Below, in pieces: positions 31,714-38,576 of a DNA stretch of 39,647 nt. The notes under the pieces were generated by a model. It did not search any database. It was not told where the DNA came from and worked only from the letters and a program-made list of their open reading frames with translations. Position 1 is the first letter of the stretch. Every line of letters starts with the position of its first letter. The DNA comes from a virus: positions 1-39,647 of IMG/VR virus record IMGVR_UViG_3300036804_000200. One strand, given 5' to 3'. Both the position numbers and the translations under genes were made by a program.

Positions 31714-32298
31714 GTGTCCAGTCTTGCCTCACCGGCTATGCGCCGGTCGGACGGTCGTGGCCCGTCCACGCGCTCGATGCGCCGATACGAGTGGCGCAAT
31801 GACCCCCTCGGCCGCGGTCTCTCCTCAGACGAAGAAGTCGCCCTCGCGGCCCGCATCCAGTCCGGGGATCCGGCGGACGCCCTGGCCGCGCGCAACGAGC
31901 TGGTCGAGGCGAACCTCGGCCTTGCCAGGTGGTACGTCGAGAAACAACTCGCGGGCGATACACGCGAGTTCGAGGACGTGCTCCAGGAAGCCTATTCCGG
32001 GCTGATCGAAGCGGCGACGCGATACCGTCCTGGGCCGCAACACCATCGCTTCAGCACATACGCCGTCTACTGGCTCAAACTGAAAGTCGTGAACGCCCGA
32101 CGGCGCAGGCGGCTCATCCGCTTGCCTGCCCACCACTTCGAACGGCGGATGGAGACGATTTACACAACTTACGTGCGCTCGCTGGAAATCGATCCCCAGG
32201 CGGACCATCTCGGCCCGCTCGATCGATTGATTGAAGCCGAGCAGCACGATTGGGACACCAAGGCGCTCCGGCGATTTGGCACCAAGGTTCAACACTAG
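31714..32298 (+). CDS. Sigma-70-like protein, regions 1.2-3.0 only (194 aa)
   Basis: Contains a clear sigma region 2: LAARNELVEANLGLARWYVE, EFEDVLQEAYSGLIEAATRY and HRFSTYAVYWLKLKVVNARR, then RLIRLPAHHFERR corresponding to region 3.0. The rest (150-194) does not resemble the region 4 helix-turn-helix that reads -35, so it may act with extended -10 promoters or as a modified factor. GTG 31714 has an AAAGGA-type site; ATG 31738 or 31777 are alternatives. Directly upstream of the helicase gene. Confidence 0.75.
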   Translation: MSSLASPAMRRSDGRGPSTRSMRRYEWRNDPLGRGLSSDEEVALAARIQSGDPADALAARNELVEANLGLARWYVEKQLAGDTREFEDVLQEAYSGLIEAATRYRPGPQHHRFSTYAVYWLKLKVVNARRRRRLIRLPAHHFERRMETIYTTYVRSLEIDPQADHLGPLDRLIEAEQHDWDTKALRRFGTKVQH

Positions 32299-32307
32299 GA
32301 CGGATCC

Positions 32308-34077
32308 ATGGAACACAACAGTAACGGCCATACCAACGGTCATTCGAACGGCCACATTCCGGACGTCGGCCCCCGCCCCTACCAAGGGGCGGGCATCGAC
32401 CGGTATCCTCCCTGCGACCTTGATGCGGAACGGGGCGTCCTGGGCAGCATTCTGATCGACGAGCTCGTGCTCATAGACGTGATGGAGATCCTGACCATCA
32501 CGGATTTTTGGCGAGAAGCCCACCAGGTCGCCTATCAGGCGATACTCGACCTTTTCGAGCGTGGCGAACCGATCGATGGCATTACGTTCTCGGCCGAACT
32601 CAGGCAGATGGGTCGATGGGAAGAACTCGGCGAGAACGATTTCCTCACCGAAATCGTCGAGAAAACGCCGTACAGCTTCAACGCGAAATCCTATGCGAGC
32701 ATCGTCAAGGAGCTGTCCAACCGGAGAGCCCTCGATGCCGCACAAGCGGAGAACATCCGAGAGCGTGATTCCAATCGGTTCACGGCCGCCGAGCTGACAA
32801 CCAGGCACCTGGACCGCCTGGCCGCCCTCGAACAGTCAATCGGGATCCAGGAAGAAGACGGCAACGTTCATCCGCTGCCCGAGAAGATGGATCCAGCCGC
32901 ATTCTATGGCGTGGCCGGCAAGATCGTGCACGTCGTTGAATCCGAGACCGAGGCATGCGCCGAAGCACTGCTCTTGCAGTTCCTCACAATCCTCGGCGTC
33001 GCGATGGGGCCCAAGCCCCATTTTCAGATTCTCGGTACCAGGCACGGCACCAAATTGTTCGTTTGTCTCACCGGTGCAACCGGCGTCGGCCGCAAGGGCT
33101 CGGGATTCGACGCCATGGAATGGTTGATCAAGCAGTGTCACGCGACGTGGATGAAGCCGGTCCGCGGACTGGTTAGCGGCGAAGGCATGATCGCGGCTGC
33201 TGATAAGCGTCGCGGACCCACGCTTTGTCTGGAGACCGAGTTTGGCGGGACGCTCAACGTGATGTCCAGGCAGAGCAACACGCTGGACGCGGTTGTTAAA
33301 CAGGCATGGGACGGTCGTTATCTCGAGGTCTCAACGAAAAAAGACAAGCTCGAATACGACGATGCCCACGTCGGTTTCTGCGCCCATGTGACCTACGAGG
33401 AGTTGCGCCAGAAGCTTCGCCCCGATTCCCTTTACAACGGCTTCGGCAACCGATTCTTGTATGGACACTCCTATCGCTCCAAATATCTTCCCAAAGGCGG
33501 CTCCGCCAGCGCCATCCGTCAGGCCCTGGATCCGCTTGTGAGGGAGGTTTCTGATTGCCTCCAATTCGCAACAGGCAACAAAGATCTGGACATCCCCTAC
33601 ATGCGCGACGAGGAAGCCGAAGCGCTATGGGATTCGCTGTATCGTGAGCTCAGTTCCCCCAGACCGGGACTCTACGGTGCCGCGACGAGTCGCCGCGCGC
33701 CGTTCGTGCTGCGGATTGCGATGATCTTCGCCGTCATGGACCGGGAGTTCTACATCTGCACCAAACACCTCAAGGCCGCCCTGGCTGTATGGGATTACTG
33801 CGATCGGACGGCCGCTTACATCTGGGGTTCGCCCCGGCTCGAAGGCGATCTGGGCAAGCTGATCAAGTTCGTGGCGGATGCGAAAGAGGCGGGAGTGACG
33901 CGAACTGACATCAATCGGAAGTGCTTCAAGGGCAAGCTCAGGCCGCACGAGCTCGACGCATTGTTGCAGCAGGCCCAGGCGCTTGGTCAGATAGTGTACA
34001 GAGTCGTCAAGACGCGAGGCGCCGACCGTCACGAGTGGGTGTACAGCGGAGGGGGGCCTTTTGCGAAAAAAGGGTAA
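32308..34077 (+). CDS. DnaB N-terminal domain fused to DUF3987-like helicase (589 aa)
   Basis: Replication protein of the phage. After an Asn/His-rich start, residues ~34-150 match the DnaB N-terminal domain (DLDAERGVLGSILID; HQVAYQAILDLFERGEPIDG). Residues ~196-500 resemble the DUF3987 ATPase: Walker A-like GATGVGRKGSG near 256-266 and acidic LCLETEFGG near 306-314. The C-terminal ~70 residues (GDLGKLIKFVADAKEAGVTR) look like a winged helix. ATG 32308 with GGACGGATCC upstream. Its TAA stop (34075-34077) lies inside the left arm of the large inverted-repeat array. Confidence 0.8.
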   Translation: MEHNSNGHTNGHSNGHIPDVGPRPYQGAGIDRYPPCDLDAERGVLGSILIDELVLIDVMEILTITDFWREAHQVAYQAILDLFERGEPIDGITFSAELRQMGRWEELGENDFLTEIVEKTPYSFNAKSYASIVKELSNRRALDAAQAENIRERDSNRFTAAELTTRHLDRLAALEQSIGIQEEDGNVHPLPEKMDPAAFYGVAGKIVHVVESETEACAEALLLQFLTILGVAMGPKPHFQILGTRHGTKLFVCLTGATGVGRKGSGFDAMEWLIKQCHATWMKPVRGLVSGEGMIAAADKRRGPTLCLETEFGGTLNVMSRQSNTLDAVVKQAWDGRYLEVSTKKDKLEYDDAHVGFCAHVTYEELRQKLRPDSLYNGFGNRFLYGHSYRSKYLPKGGSASAIRQALDPLVREVSDCLQFATGNKDLDIPYMRDEEAEALWDSLYRELSSPRPGLYGAATSRRAPFVLRIAMIFAVMDREFYICTKHLKAALAVWDYCDRTAAYIWGSPRLEGDLGKLIKFVADAKEAGVTRTDINRKCFKGKLRPHELDALLQQAQALGQIVYRVVKTRGADRHEWVYSGGGPFAKKG

Positions 34078-34301
34078 AAAGCGCGCGCACTTTGCAACGA
34101 CACATGTTGCAGAGACTTGTGGCAAAAAGAGCGCGCAGGACCCGGCGGATTAAGTGCGCATGAACAGGTATGGGGGTCGGACCGATGCGAAATGCACCTA
34201 GTGTTAATGCGTCCTTTTTACAGACGCCTCTGCGCGCTCTTTTTGCCGTAAGGCAGGATGGCTCATCAGCTTCGAAAGTGCGCGCGCTTTTTACCCTTTT
34301 T
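34067..34301. repeat. Nested inverted-repeat array (candidate replication origin or control site)
   Basis: Outer perfect arms 34067-34093 and 34275-34301 are 27 bp each and read A5-G3-T-A5-(GC)4-AC-TTT, then the complement. Inner perfect arms 34121-34138 and 34230-34247 are 18 bp each and begin GGCAAAAAGAGCGCGC. A weaker third pair, 34152-34165 with 34203-34216, matches 11 of 14. All three are centred on 34184. The repeated unit AAAAAG(C/A)GCGCGC recurs 48 bp apart in both arms. The array follows the helicase gene and contains its stop codon. It may be an origin, a replication-terminating or transcription-terminating structure, or a protein-binding array. Confidence 0.75.
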
Positions 34302-34386
34302 CCGCTAAACACCCCCCCAAACCCTTGTTCACTGGTGAATTCGAAATCAATGGACCGCGGTAGTGTACGAGGCCGGTTCGGCGCGC

Positions 34387-34437
34387 AAAAAAAACCGCCC
34401 CCCGGCCCAGGTACTTGGCAGCCCAACCGGGGGACGG
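34387..34437 (-). terminator. Possible minus-strand terminator near attP
   Basis: CCGCCCCCCGG (34395-34405) and CCGGGGGACGG (34427-34437) form a near-perfect stem, with one wobble/mismatch pair, around a ~21-nt loop. Eight A residues (34387-34394) precede it on the plus strand, giving U8 after the hairpin on the minus strand. The long loop weakens the case. Confidence 0.35.
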
Positions 34438-34523
34438 TCCAAAAGGATCCCTGCTACGCAATTGTACATGATCTTGCGATCCGGACAAATGCAAGCAGGC
34501 TCCCGAGACCGAGGCCCCGGGAT

Positions 34524-34565
34524 TGCGCCAGGCAGGATTCGAACCTGCAACCTTCGGATTCGAAG
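34524..34565 (-). other. 3' half of a tRNA-Arg gene: probable attP core
   Basis: On the minus strand the 42 bp contain, in order, an anticodon loop CTTCGAA (anticodon TCG, Arg), a T-arm GCAGGTTCGAATCCTGC and an acceptor end CTGGCGC plus A. The matching 5' acceptor GCGCCAG and a proper D-arm are missing upstream, so this is not a complete tRNA. Tailed phages often carry exactly this part of a tRNA as attP so that integration restores the host gene. It lies 119 bp upstream of the integrase start. No other gene is visible in 34302-34683. Confidence 0.7.
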
Positions 34566-34683
34566 TACGGCACGCGGCCTCTCTCAACCAGCCAACGTTT
34601 CGCCGACGTTTCGTCGACGCAACTCGGCGTTGCAAGTCCTAGACGCTTACTTCATCATCCTATCACGCCGGGTAGGATCACGG

Positions 34684-35631
34684 ATGTCCCAACCCTCCCA
34701 AACTGGCCCGCCCACGATGACCCCAGTGCCGTTCAGCGACTTCATGGACGAGGTCCTGCGCCTGTACCGTCCCCCCATGCGCCGGCCGGCGACGTACCAC
34801 AAGACGCGCCAGGTCCTGGGCGAGTTCAGGAAGCTCTGCGCGACCACCGCGGACCTCACGCCGCTGGCCGTGGCGGACTGGCTGGCCGACGGGCCGGTGA
34901 GAGCGGCCGCCACCTCGGAGAGCCTCCTGAGGCACCTGCAGGCCGCCTGTGCCTACGGCGTGACCAAGAGCTACCTGGTTTCACCCTTCGACTTCCGATC
35001 GATCAGCCAGTGGCTGCCGGCCGACGAGCTGGAGGAAGCCGAAGACTTCCGGGCCCATCGCTCTGCCGACGAGATCCGGCAGGTGCTCGCCCAGGCCGAT
35101 CTGGAGGCCCAGGGCGGCTCCTGGGAGGCCCTCAGGCTCCGAGCCGCCATTTACTCGTGGGCCTATACCGGGGCTGGCAAGCTGGAAGTCCTGGGCCTCA
35201 GGCACCGCGATGTCGACCTGGGCACGCGAGTGATCACGATCCGGACGCATCCACGCCGTCGGCTCAAGACCGGTCCCCGAGCTGCCCGGCTGCCGATCGC
35301 CTGGCCGCTGGCCGAGGTGCTCGCCGGCTGGCTGCCCCACGCCCCCGGGGAGTGGATCTTCCCTCACAAGCGATTCTCCGGGCCATGGTTCTGGGGTCGA
35401 CCTGGTCACAAGCCCCTCGACCAGGTCAAGGCCCTCGGCCGCCGGGCCGGGGTCGACAAGCTCACGATCCTGGCATTCCGGCACACCGTCGGTACCTTGT
35501 CGGAAGACTGGGGGATCGGCGAGCTGATGCTGCAACGGATCCTGAGGCACTCGACCCGCAAGACGCAACGGCATTACCGGCACGAAGACGTCGAGCTGCT
35601 GCACCGAGCTGCCGAGCGAATCCACTACTGA
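34684..35631 (+). CDS. int: Tyrosine integrase with atypical active site (315 aa)
   Basis: Phage integrase with an N-terminal core-binding domain (~15-115) and catalytic domain (~125-315). Present: Lys195 in RRRLKTG, Arg266 in AFRHTVGT, His289 in ILRHS and Tyr298 in HYRHE. Atypical: the first catalytic Arg of the usual TGLR-x-SE motif is Gly165 (TGAGKLEVLGL), and the His of H-x-x-R is Leu263. Start ATG 34684; the longer open frame upstream translates the tRNA-like region and is rejected. It is next to the probable attP and is followed by a strong terminator. Confidence 0.8.
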   Translation: MSQPSQTGPPTMTPVPFSDFMDEVLRLYRPPMRRPATYHKTRQVLGEFRKLCATTADLTPLAVADWLADGPVRAAATSESLLRHLQAACAYGVTKSYLVSPFDFRSISQWLPADELEEAEDFRAHRSADEIRQVLAQADLEAQGGSWEALRLRAAIYSWAYTGAGKLEVLGLRHRDVDLGTRVITIRTHPRRRLKTGPRAARLPIAWPLAEVLAGWLPHAPGEWIFPHKRFSGPWFWGRPGHKPLDQVKALGRRAGVDKLTILAFRHTVGTLSEDWGIGELMLQRILRHSTRKTQRHYRHEDVELLHRAAERIHY

Positions 35632-35690
35632 CGGCCGCCCTGGCCGTCGCTACAGTGAGCGTCAGTCCTCAGGGACGAGGACGAGATTCC

Positions 35691-35734
35691 GATCCCCGCG
35701 CCAGCAATGAAGCAGGTTGCGGGGATCTTTTTTT
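35691..35734 (+). terminator. Rho-independent terminator after the integrase
   Basis: Perfect 9-bp stem (GATCCCCGC 35691-35699; GCGGGGATC 35719-35727) followed by seven T residues (35728-35734) on the plus strand. It ends integrase transcription before the next small-gene group and is followed by a GCGCGCGG stretch reminiscent of the inverted-repeat array. Confidence 0.9.
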
Positions 35735-35773
35735 GCGCGCGGAGAACCCGCCCGCATGAACAGGAGGTGCGGC

Positions 35774-35986
35774 TTGACTTCGCCCGACCCCATTCCCGGT
35801 CGCATCCAACTCAAACGGGAGGTCAAAACTACGGACCAAAGCTTTCACATCGAGGTTTGGGTGAATATCGACCTTGAGCCGTTGCTCAACCAAATGTTGT
35901 GGGCCGTGCTGAATGAGCCCAAAGAAATAGTGTCGTTCATGAACGGCAATATTCGCGCCGCTTTATTTCGGAGGAAGCGATCATGA
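35774..35986 (+). CDS. Hypothetical protein, TTG start (70 aa)
   Basis: Start TTG 35774 is preferred over ATG 35756 because a strong AGGAGG (35762-35767) sits 6 bp before the TTG and none precedes the ATG. Product: PIPGRIQLKREVKTTDQSFH, then VWVNIDLEPLLNQMLWAVLN, ending in basic residues. No family is recognised. The stop overlaps the next ATG (ATGA), linking it to the following zinc-finger gene. Confidence 0.5.
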   Translation: MTSPDPIPGRIQLKREVKTTDQSFHIEVWVNIDLEPLLNQMLWAVLNEPKEIVSFMNGNIRAALFRRKRS

Positions 35987-36423
35987 GCAGTCGAGTCATC
36001 ATCGTCCCCGGTGAGGAGCCGCCGGAGCATCCCGTGGTTCTCATCACGGTGGACCAGCTCCGTGAAGGGATTCGAGGCCAGATCGAACGCAACCGCTACG
36101 TCCCCCGCACCAATCCGGTTCAGAAGCGGATCGATGAGGTCATCGCCGTTGCGTTCGAGGCCGACGATATCTACCTGGCCGGCTGCCTGATGCTGGTGCA
36201 GAGCGCGCGGGCGGCGAAGGCCCACGACGTCGTGCTCGAAGTCCTGATGCAAACCATGGCCGACTTGTTGCCCCACATCCGGGCGACGCAGAAGTGTCGG
36301 GTGTGTGGCTGCACGAATGAAGCCGCCTGCTTCGGCGGCTGCGAGTGGGTGGAGCTCGATCTCTGCTCGCGGTGCGTGCTCGCGGCGAACTTCCACAGGG
36401 AGGCAGGGGATGAGCAGGCGTAA
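35983..36423 (+). CDS. Protein with C-terminal zinc finger (146 aa)
   Basis: Helical N-terminal ~100 residues (EVIAVAFEADDIYLAGCLML; VVLEVLMQTMADLLPH) followed by a Cys-rich finger: CRVCGCTNEAACFGGCEWVE and then CSRC, a zinc-binding arrangement I have seen in phage-encoded small proteins. It could bind DNA or act as an assembly/regulatory factor. ATG 35983 overlaps the upstream stop; its own end overlaps the start at 36410. Confidence 0.65.
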   Translation: MSSRVIIVPGEEPPEHPVVLITVDQLREGIRGQIERNRYVPRTNPVQKRIDEVIAVAFEADDIYLAGCLMLVQSARAAKAHDVVLEVLMQTMADLLPHIRATQKCRVCGCTNEAACFGGCEWVELDLCSRCVLAANFHREAGDEQA

Positions 36424-36643
36424 CCCGGACAGCTTCCTGGGACTGATCGAGCGGATCGGCGCGCTCTCCGTCGCGATCATCTCTAGCGACCTGCGCGTCA
36501 CCAAGCGCGGGCTGGCCAATCTCAAGTCGCTGCAAAACGAAAGAGCCGATCTGCTCAAGCAGCTCCGCCGTGACTATCCCGACCAAGATCCGTTGGCACC
36601 CCTCAAGCGCGGGCCCAAGGGGCCCAGAAAGGTCGGGCCATGA
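36410..36643 (+). CDS. Small basic helical protein (77 aa)
   Basis: ATG 36410 with GGGAGGCAGGGG immediately upstream lies inside the end of the previous gene. The product is helical and basic (LIERIGALSVAIISSDLRVT, LANLKSLQNERADLLKQLRR) with a Lys/Arg/Pro-rich end. Function unknown; a nucleic-acid-associated role is possible. The stop overlaps the next ATG. Confidence 0.55.
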   Translation: MSRRNPDSFLGLIERIGALSVAIISSDLRVTKRGLANLKSLQNERADLLKQLRRDYPDQDPLAPLKRGPKGPRKVGP

Positions 36644-36957
36644 CGAAGATTTATCCCCAAAGCCTCCGTGAGGCCGTGGCCTTCATGACGCAACATCGCA
36701 GAGTCGTTCTGCGGACCTATTACGCCGGGCAGCTCTGCGGTTCTCACTGGGCATTCATCGCCCTGGAGCAAGGCGCCATCCGCTTCCGGCGGATACCGCC
36801 GATCAACGTCCCCGGCGTCGGCAAGCCCGACATGGCGCTCGAGCTTGGTCCGAGAGACGGTTGCGAAAGCGCGCTCGCGTTCTACTCGGACGGCTTCTGC
36901 TATCAGCGCGGCGAGATCCTCATCTGGGTGCTCTACGAAACGGCAAAAACACAATGA
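36640..36957 (+). CDS. Hypothetical protein (105 aa)
   Basis: Not recognised. Mixed alpha/beta with VLRTYYAGQLCGSHWAFIAL, RFRRIPPINVPGVGKPDMAL and a Tyr/Trp-rich end (FYSDGFCYQRGEILIWVLYE). ATG 36640 overlaps the previous stop by ATGA. Its TGA stop is in the left arm of a perfect hairpin at 36953-36979. Confidence 0.6.
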   Translation: MTKIYPQSLREAVAFMTQHRRVVLRTYYAGQLCGSHWAFIALEQGAIRFRRIPPINVPGVGKPDMALELGPRDGCESALAFYSDGFCYQRGEILIWVLYETAKTQ

Positions 36958-36979
36958 CCCCGAGCGAGCCGGGGTCATT
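36953..36979 (+). other. Perfect 9-bp hairpin enclosing a stop codon
   Basis: AATGACCCC (36953-36961) pairs perfectly with GGGGTCATT (36971-36979) around a 9-nt loop. The TGA of the 105-aa gene falls in the left arm. No T-run follows on the plus strand; GCAAAAACAC precedes, giving U-rich sequence on the other side. Confidence 0.6.
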
Positions 36980-37056
36980 GCGCTATCCAAACGTGGGCGC
37001 GATTGGGTCTGGGCCCAGGGCCAACGTTGCCCACCGCACTGTATCGGAGGATACCG

Positions 37057-37389
37057 ATGAAACGCAAGCCACGCTGCCCGCGGTGCGAATCGTTTCGCGT
37101 GCGCCGCGACTTCAACGCCCAGCCGATCGGCCAGGGGTGCGTCTGGTTTCAGTGCAACGTTTGCGGCCTCGACTGGCTCTCACTCGGATGGGAGCCACAA
37201 GTGACCAATCAGAACGCCCAGCCAGAAGACGACCGCCAGCAGGAGGGTCGGGTTGCGGCGGAGGATGTGACCGATGACGCGACTGATGGAGGCATCAGCG
37301 CCCGAGTATCTGATGACGGCCAGGTCGTAGCCCAGGACCAGGGCCGTGATCAGCAGCAAGAACCCCAACGTCAACCACTGGGCTTGTGA
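37057..37389 (+). CDS. Zinc-ribbon protein overlapping an antisense membrane gene (110 aa)
   Basis: N-terminal zinc ribbon CPRCESFRVRR ... CNVCGLDW (two CxxC pairs near 7 and 33) is convincing. The C-terminal ~62 residues are Gln/Asp-rich and unstructured, and are entirely opposite the membrane protein coded at 37180-37398 on the other strand. The start ATG 37057 is preceded by CGGAGGATACC. The stop is followed 12 bp later by the next plus-strand gene. Either both genes are real, or only the ribbon part of this one is. Confidence 0.5.
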   Translation: MKRKPRCPRCESFRVRRDFNAQPIGQGCVWFQCNVCGLDWLSLGWEPQVTNQNAQPEDDRQQEGRVAAEDVTDDATDGGISARVSDDGQVVAQDQGRDQQQEPQRQPLGL

Positions 37390-37398
37390 AGGAGACAT
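37180..37398 (-). CDS. Two-pass membrane protein, antisense to the zinc-ribbon gene (72 aa)
   Basis: Two clear hydrophobic spans: LTLGFLLLITALVLGYDLAV and LLLAVVFWLGVLIGHLW. Between them runs RYSGADASISRVIGHILRRN; the YD...ATIS...GHL pattern is, from memory, one seen in phage membrane proteins. ATG 37398; no strong Shine-Dalgarno. The frame is GC3-rich and more protein-like than the opposite strand. Reading direction is opposite to all near neighbours, so it would need its own promoter. Alternative: a coincidental antisense frame. Confidence 0.5.
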   Translation of the reverse strand: MSPSQAQWLTLGFLLLITALVLGYDLAVIRYSGADASISRVIGHILRRNPTLLLAVVFWLGVLIGHLWLPSE

Positions 37399-37401
37399 CG
37401 C

Positions 37402-37617
37402 ATGCTGTCCGGAATGATCATCGGCCTCGCGATCGGGACGCTGTTGGGCTTTGCCGGCCCACGTGTCTGGCGCGGCCGGAATCGAGCTAGTCCCTGGTGT
37501 CCCGATTGCGGCGGGACGACTGACGTCAGTTGTGTTGGAGGGAGCGTTAACCTTTACTGCCCGCGGTGCAAACTGGTCGTGGCGCCGCCGGAATCCCGCT
37601 TTATGAGGTTCCCATGA
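37402..37617 (+). CDS. Membrane-anchored zinc-ribbon protein (71 aa)
   Basis: N-terminal hydrophobic span (MIIGLAIGTLLGFAGPRVW) followed by a zinc ribbon CPDCGG ... YCPRCKLV. ATG 37402 has AAGGAGAC about 6 bp upstream. The stop overlaps the next ATG as ATGA. A single-pass protein exposing a ribbon to the cytoplasm is implied. Function unknown. Confidence 0.6.
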   Translation: MLSGMIIGLAIGTLLGFAGPRVWRGRNRASPWCPDCGGTTDVSCVGGSVNLYCPRCKLVVAPPESRFMRFP

Positions 37618-37946
37618 GAGTCAACCCCACGTTGCAGCCAATGAACCGAGCGGCGCTCAAGCTCTTCGAAGAATGGGTGCGGGATAAGGCAACTCTCGAC
37701 GAGCTGATTCTCGTTCTCGAGTACCAAACGTGGACCCATCACACCCCTGTCCATTGCACGATGCGGTTCAGCGTTCCCAGGTCCTATGTCCCCGCGCTCA
37801 AGAAGATCATCGCCGAGCAGATCTTCCAGCGCGGCGGTGAGTTCAGCTTCAAAGAGGTCACCTCGAGGGGCCACATCGATCGAGTGTTTCGGAGTTCCGA
37901 CGGCATCAGTCTCGAAGTGCTGTTTCCGGTTGCGCCTCAGTCGTAG
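37614..37946 (+). CDS. Hypothetical protein (110 aa)
   Basis: ATG 37614 has GAGG 5 bp upstream and overlaps the preceding stop. Mostly alpha/beta: NRAALKLFEEWVRDKATLDE, then LILVLEYQTWTHHTPVHCTM, and a C-terminal strand SLEVLFPVAP. Last gene of the rightward run; its end overlaps by 10 bp the opposite-strand gene at 37937. No family recognised. Confidence 0.55.
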   Translation: MRVNPTLQPMNRAALKLFEEWVRDKATLDELILVLEYQTWTHHTPVHCTMRFSVPRSYVPALKKIIAEQIFQRGGEFSFKEVTSRGHIDRVFRSSDGISLEVLFPVAPQS

Positions 37947-38185
37947 ATACCGGGCGGTAGACCACCGCAACATCCACATGGACTCGCGGTGGCCACCTGC
38001 TGGCGGAACGGACGGATAGGAGGTTTCACACCACCCATGCGAAGAACCTCATCCCGGTATCCGTCCCGCTGTTCGACGTCCGGGTTGTCGTCGGAGCACA
38101 GCTCCCGAAAGCGCCACGCGTGATAGTGATCCAGAGATTCGAGCACCTTTTTCCAATCGGAGGTTTCGATGTTTTCTTCGCTCAT
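37937..38185 (-). CDS. Hypothetical protein, convergent gene (82 aa)
   Basis: Acidic-basic mixed protein (MSEENIETSDWKKVLESLDH YHAWRFRELC) with a Cys-rich C-terminal end (ASPCGCCGGLPPGIYD). The composition is natural-looking, and the start ATG 38185 is preferred over the longer frame opening at 38257. It meets the end of the 110-aa gene tail-to-tail and its start overlaps by 17 bp the opposite gene at 38169. Weak ribosome site. Confidence 0.5.
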   Translation of the reverse strand: MSEENIETSDWKKVLESLDHYHAWRFRELCSDDNPDVEQRDGYRDEVLRMGGVKPPIRPFRQQVATASPCGCCGGLPPGIYD

Positions 38186-38576
38186 TCTGATGTCTGCGAT
38201 GGTCTGCCAGGCCGCTGGCGCAGTGACGACTGGCGTTCCCAGTGGGGCGCCGGGCATTTACTTTTTCTTCGCGCACAACCCGTCCGGCGGAATGCCGCTC
38301 TTTGTCGGGCAGTCAATGTACATCGGGCCCGGTCATGCGTTGTTCGGGCCAAGCACGTTTAGCGCTCACGCCTTGCGAGCCGGCGCAATCGGCGGCGGTC
38401 CCATGTCACTGATCGCTAATACGCGTTCGCTTCCCCTACCCGCGTCGGCCATGACTACCAAACCGGCCGTCGATCCCAAGCTGAAGTTGATGCAGCAATC
38501 ACTCGGTAATCGTGGCGCCGGTGCCAAGCTGGGTGCACCCGGTGATCATCGTGTAACTGATCGACGCCGTAAATGA
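38169..38576 (+). CDS. Possible secreted protein with strong ribosome site (135 aa)
   Basis: ATG 38169 follows GGAGG by 5 bp, an excellent site. The start MFSSLILMSAMVCQAAGAVT looks like a signal peptide. The body is Gly/Ala/Phe-rich (SGAPGIYFFFAHNPSGGMPL) and the last ~26 codons overlap the end of the opposite tail-tip gene. Without it the stretch 38186-38498 has no gene. Real but unclassified, or a chance frame with a good leader. Confidence 0.45.
   Translation: MFSSLILMSAMVCQAAGAVTTGVPSGAPGIYFFFAHNPSGGMPLFVGQSMYIGPGHALFGPSTFSAHALRAGAIGGGPMSLIANTRSLPLPASAMTTKPAVDPKLKLMQQSLGNRGAGAKLGAPGDHRVTDRRRK

Noticed and set aside
31620-31802. 60-aa plus-strand ORF upstream of the second sigma gene
   Set aside because: Some natural-looking residues, but no good ribosome site and it overlaps the sigma start; not supported enough to list.
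31825-32808. 327-aa minus-strand ORF
   Set aside because: Opposite to the second sigma and helicase genes, which have clear family motifs; no motif in this frame.
34363-34683. Extended N-terminus of the integrase and overlapping long plus-strand ORF 34170-35759
   Set aside because: The extension translates the tRNA-like segment (a GRIRTCNLRIRS-type shadow) and the 529-aa frame is Pro/Arg-rich noise over the true integrase.
34380-35745. GCGCGC next to A-tracts on both sides of the integrase as possible target duplications
   Set aside because: The match is short (about 13 bp), inverted rather than direct, and one copy is part of the terminator tail.
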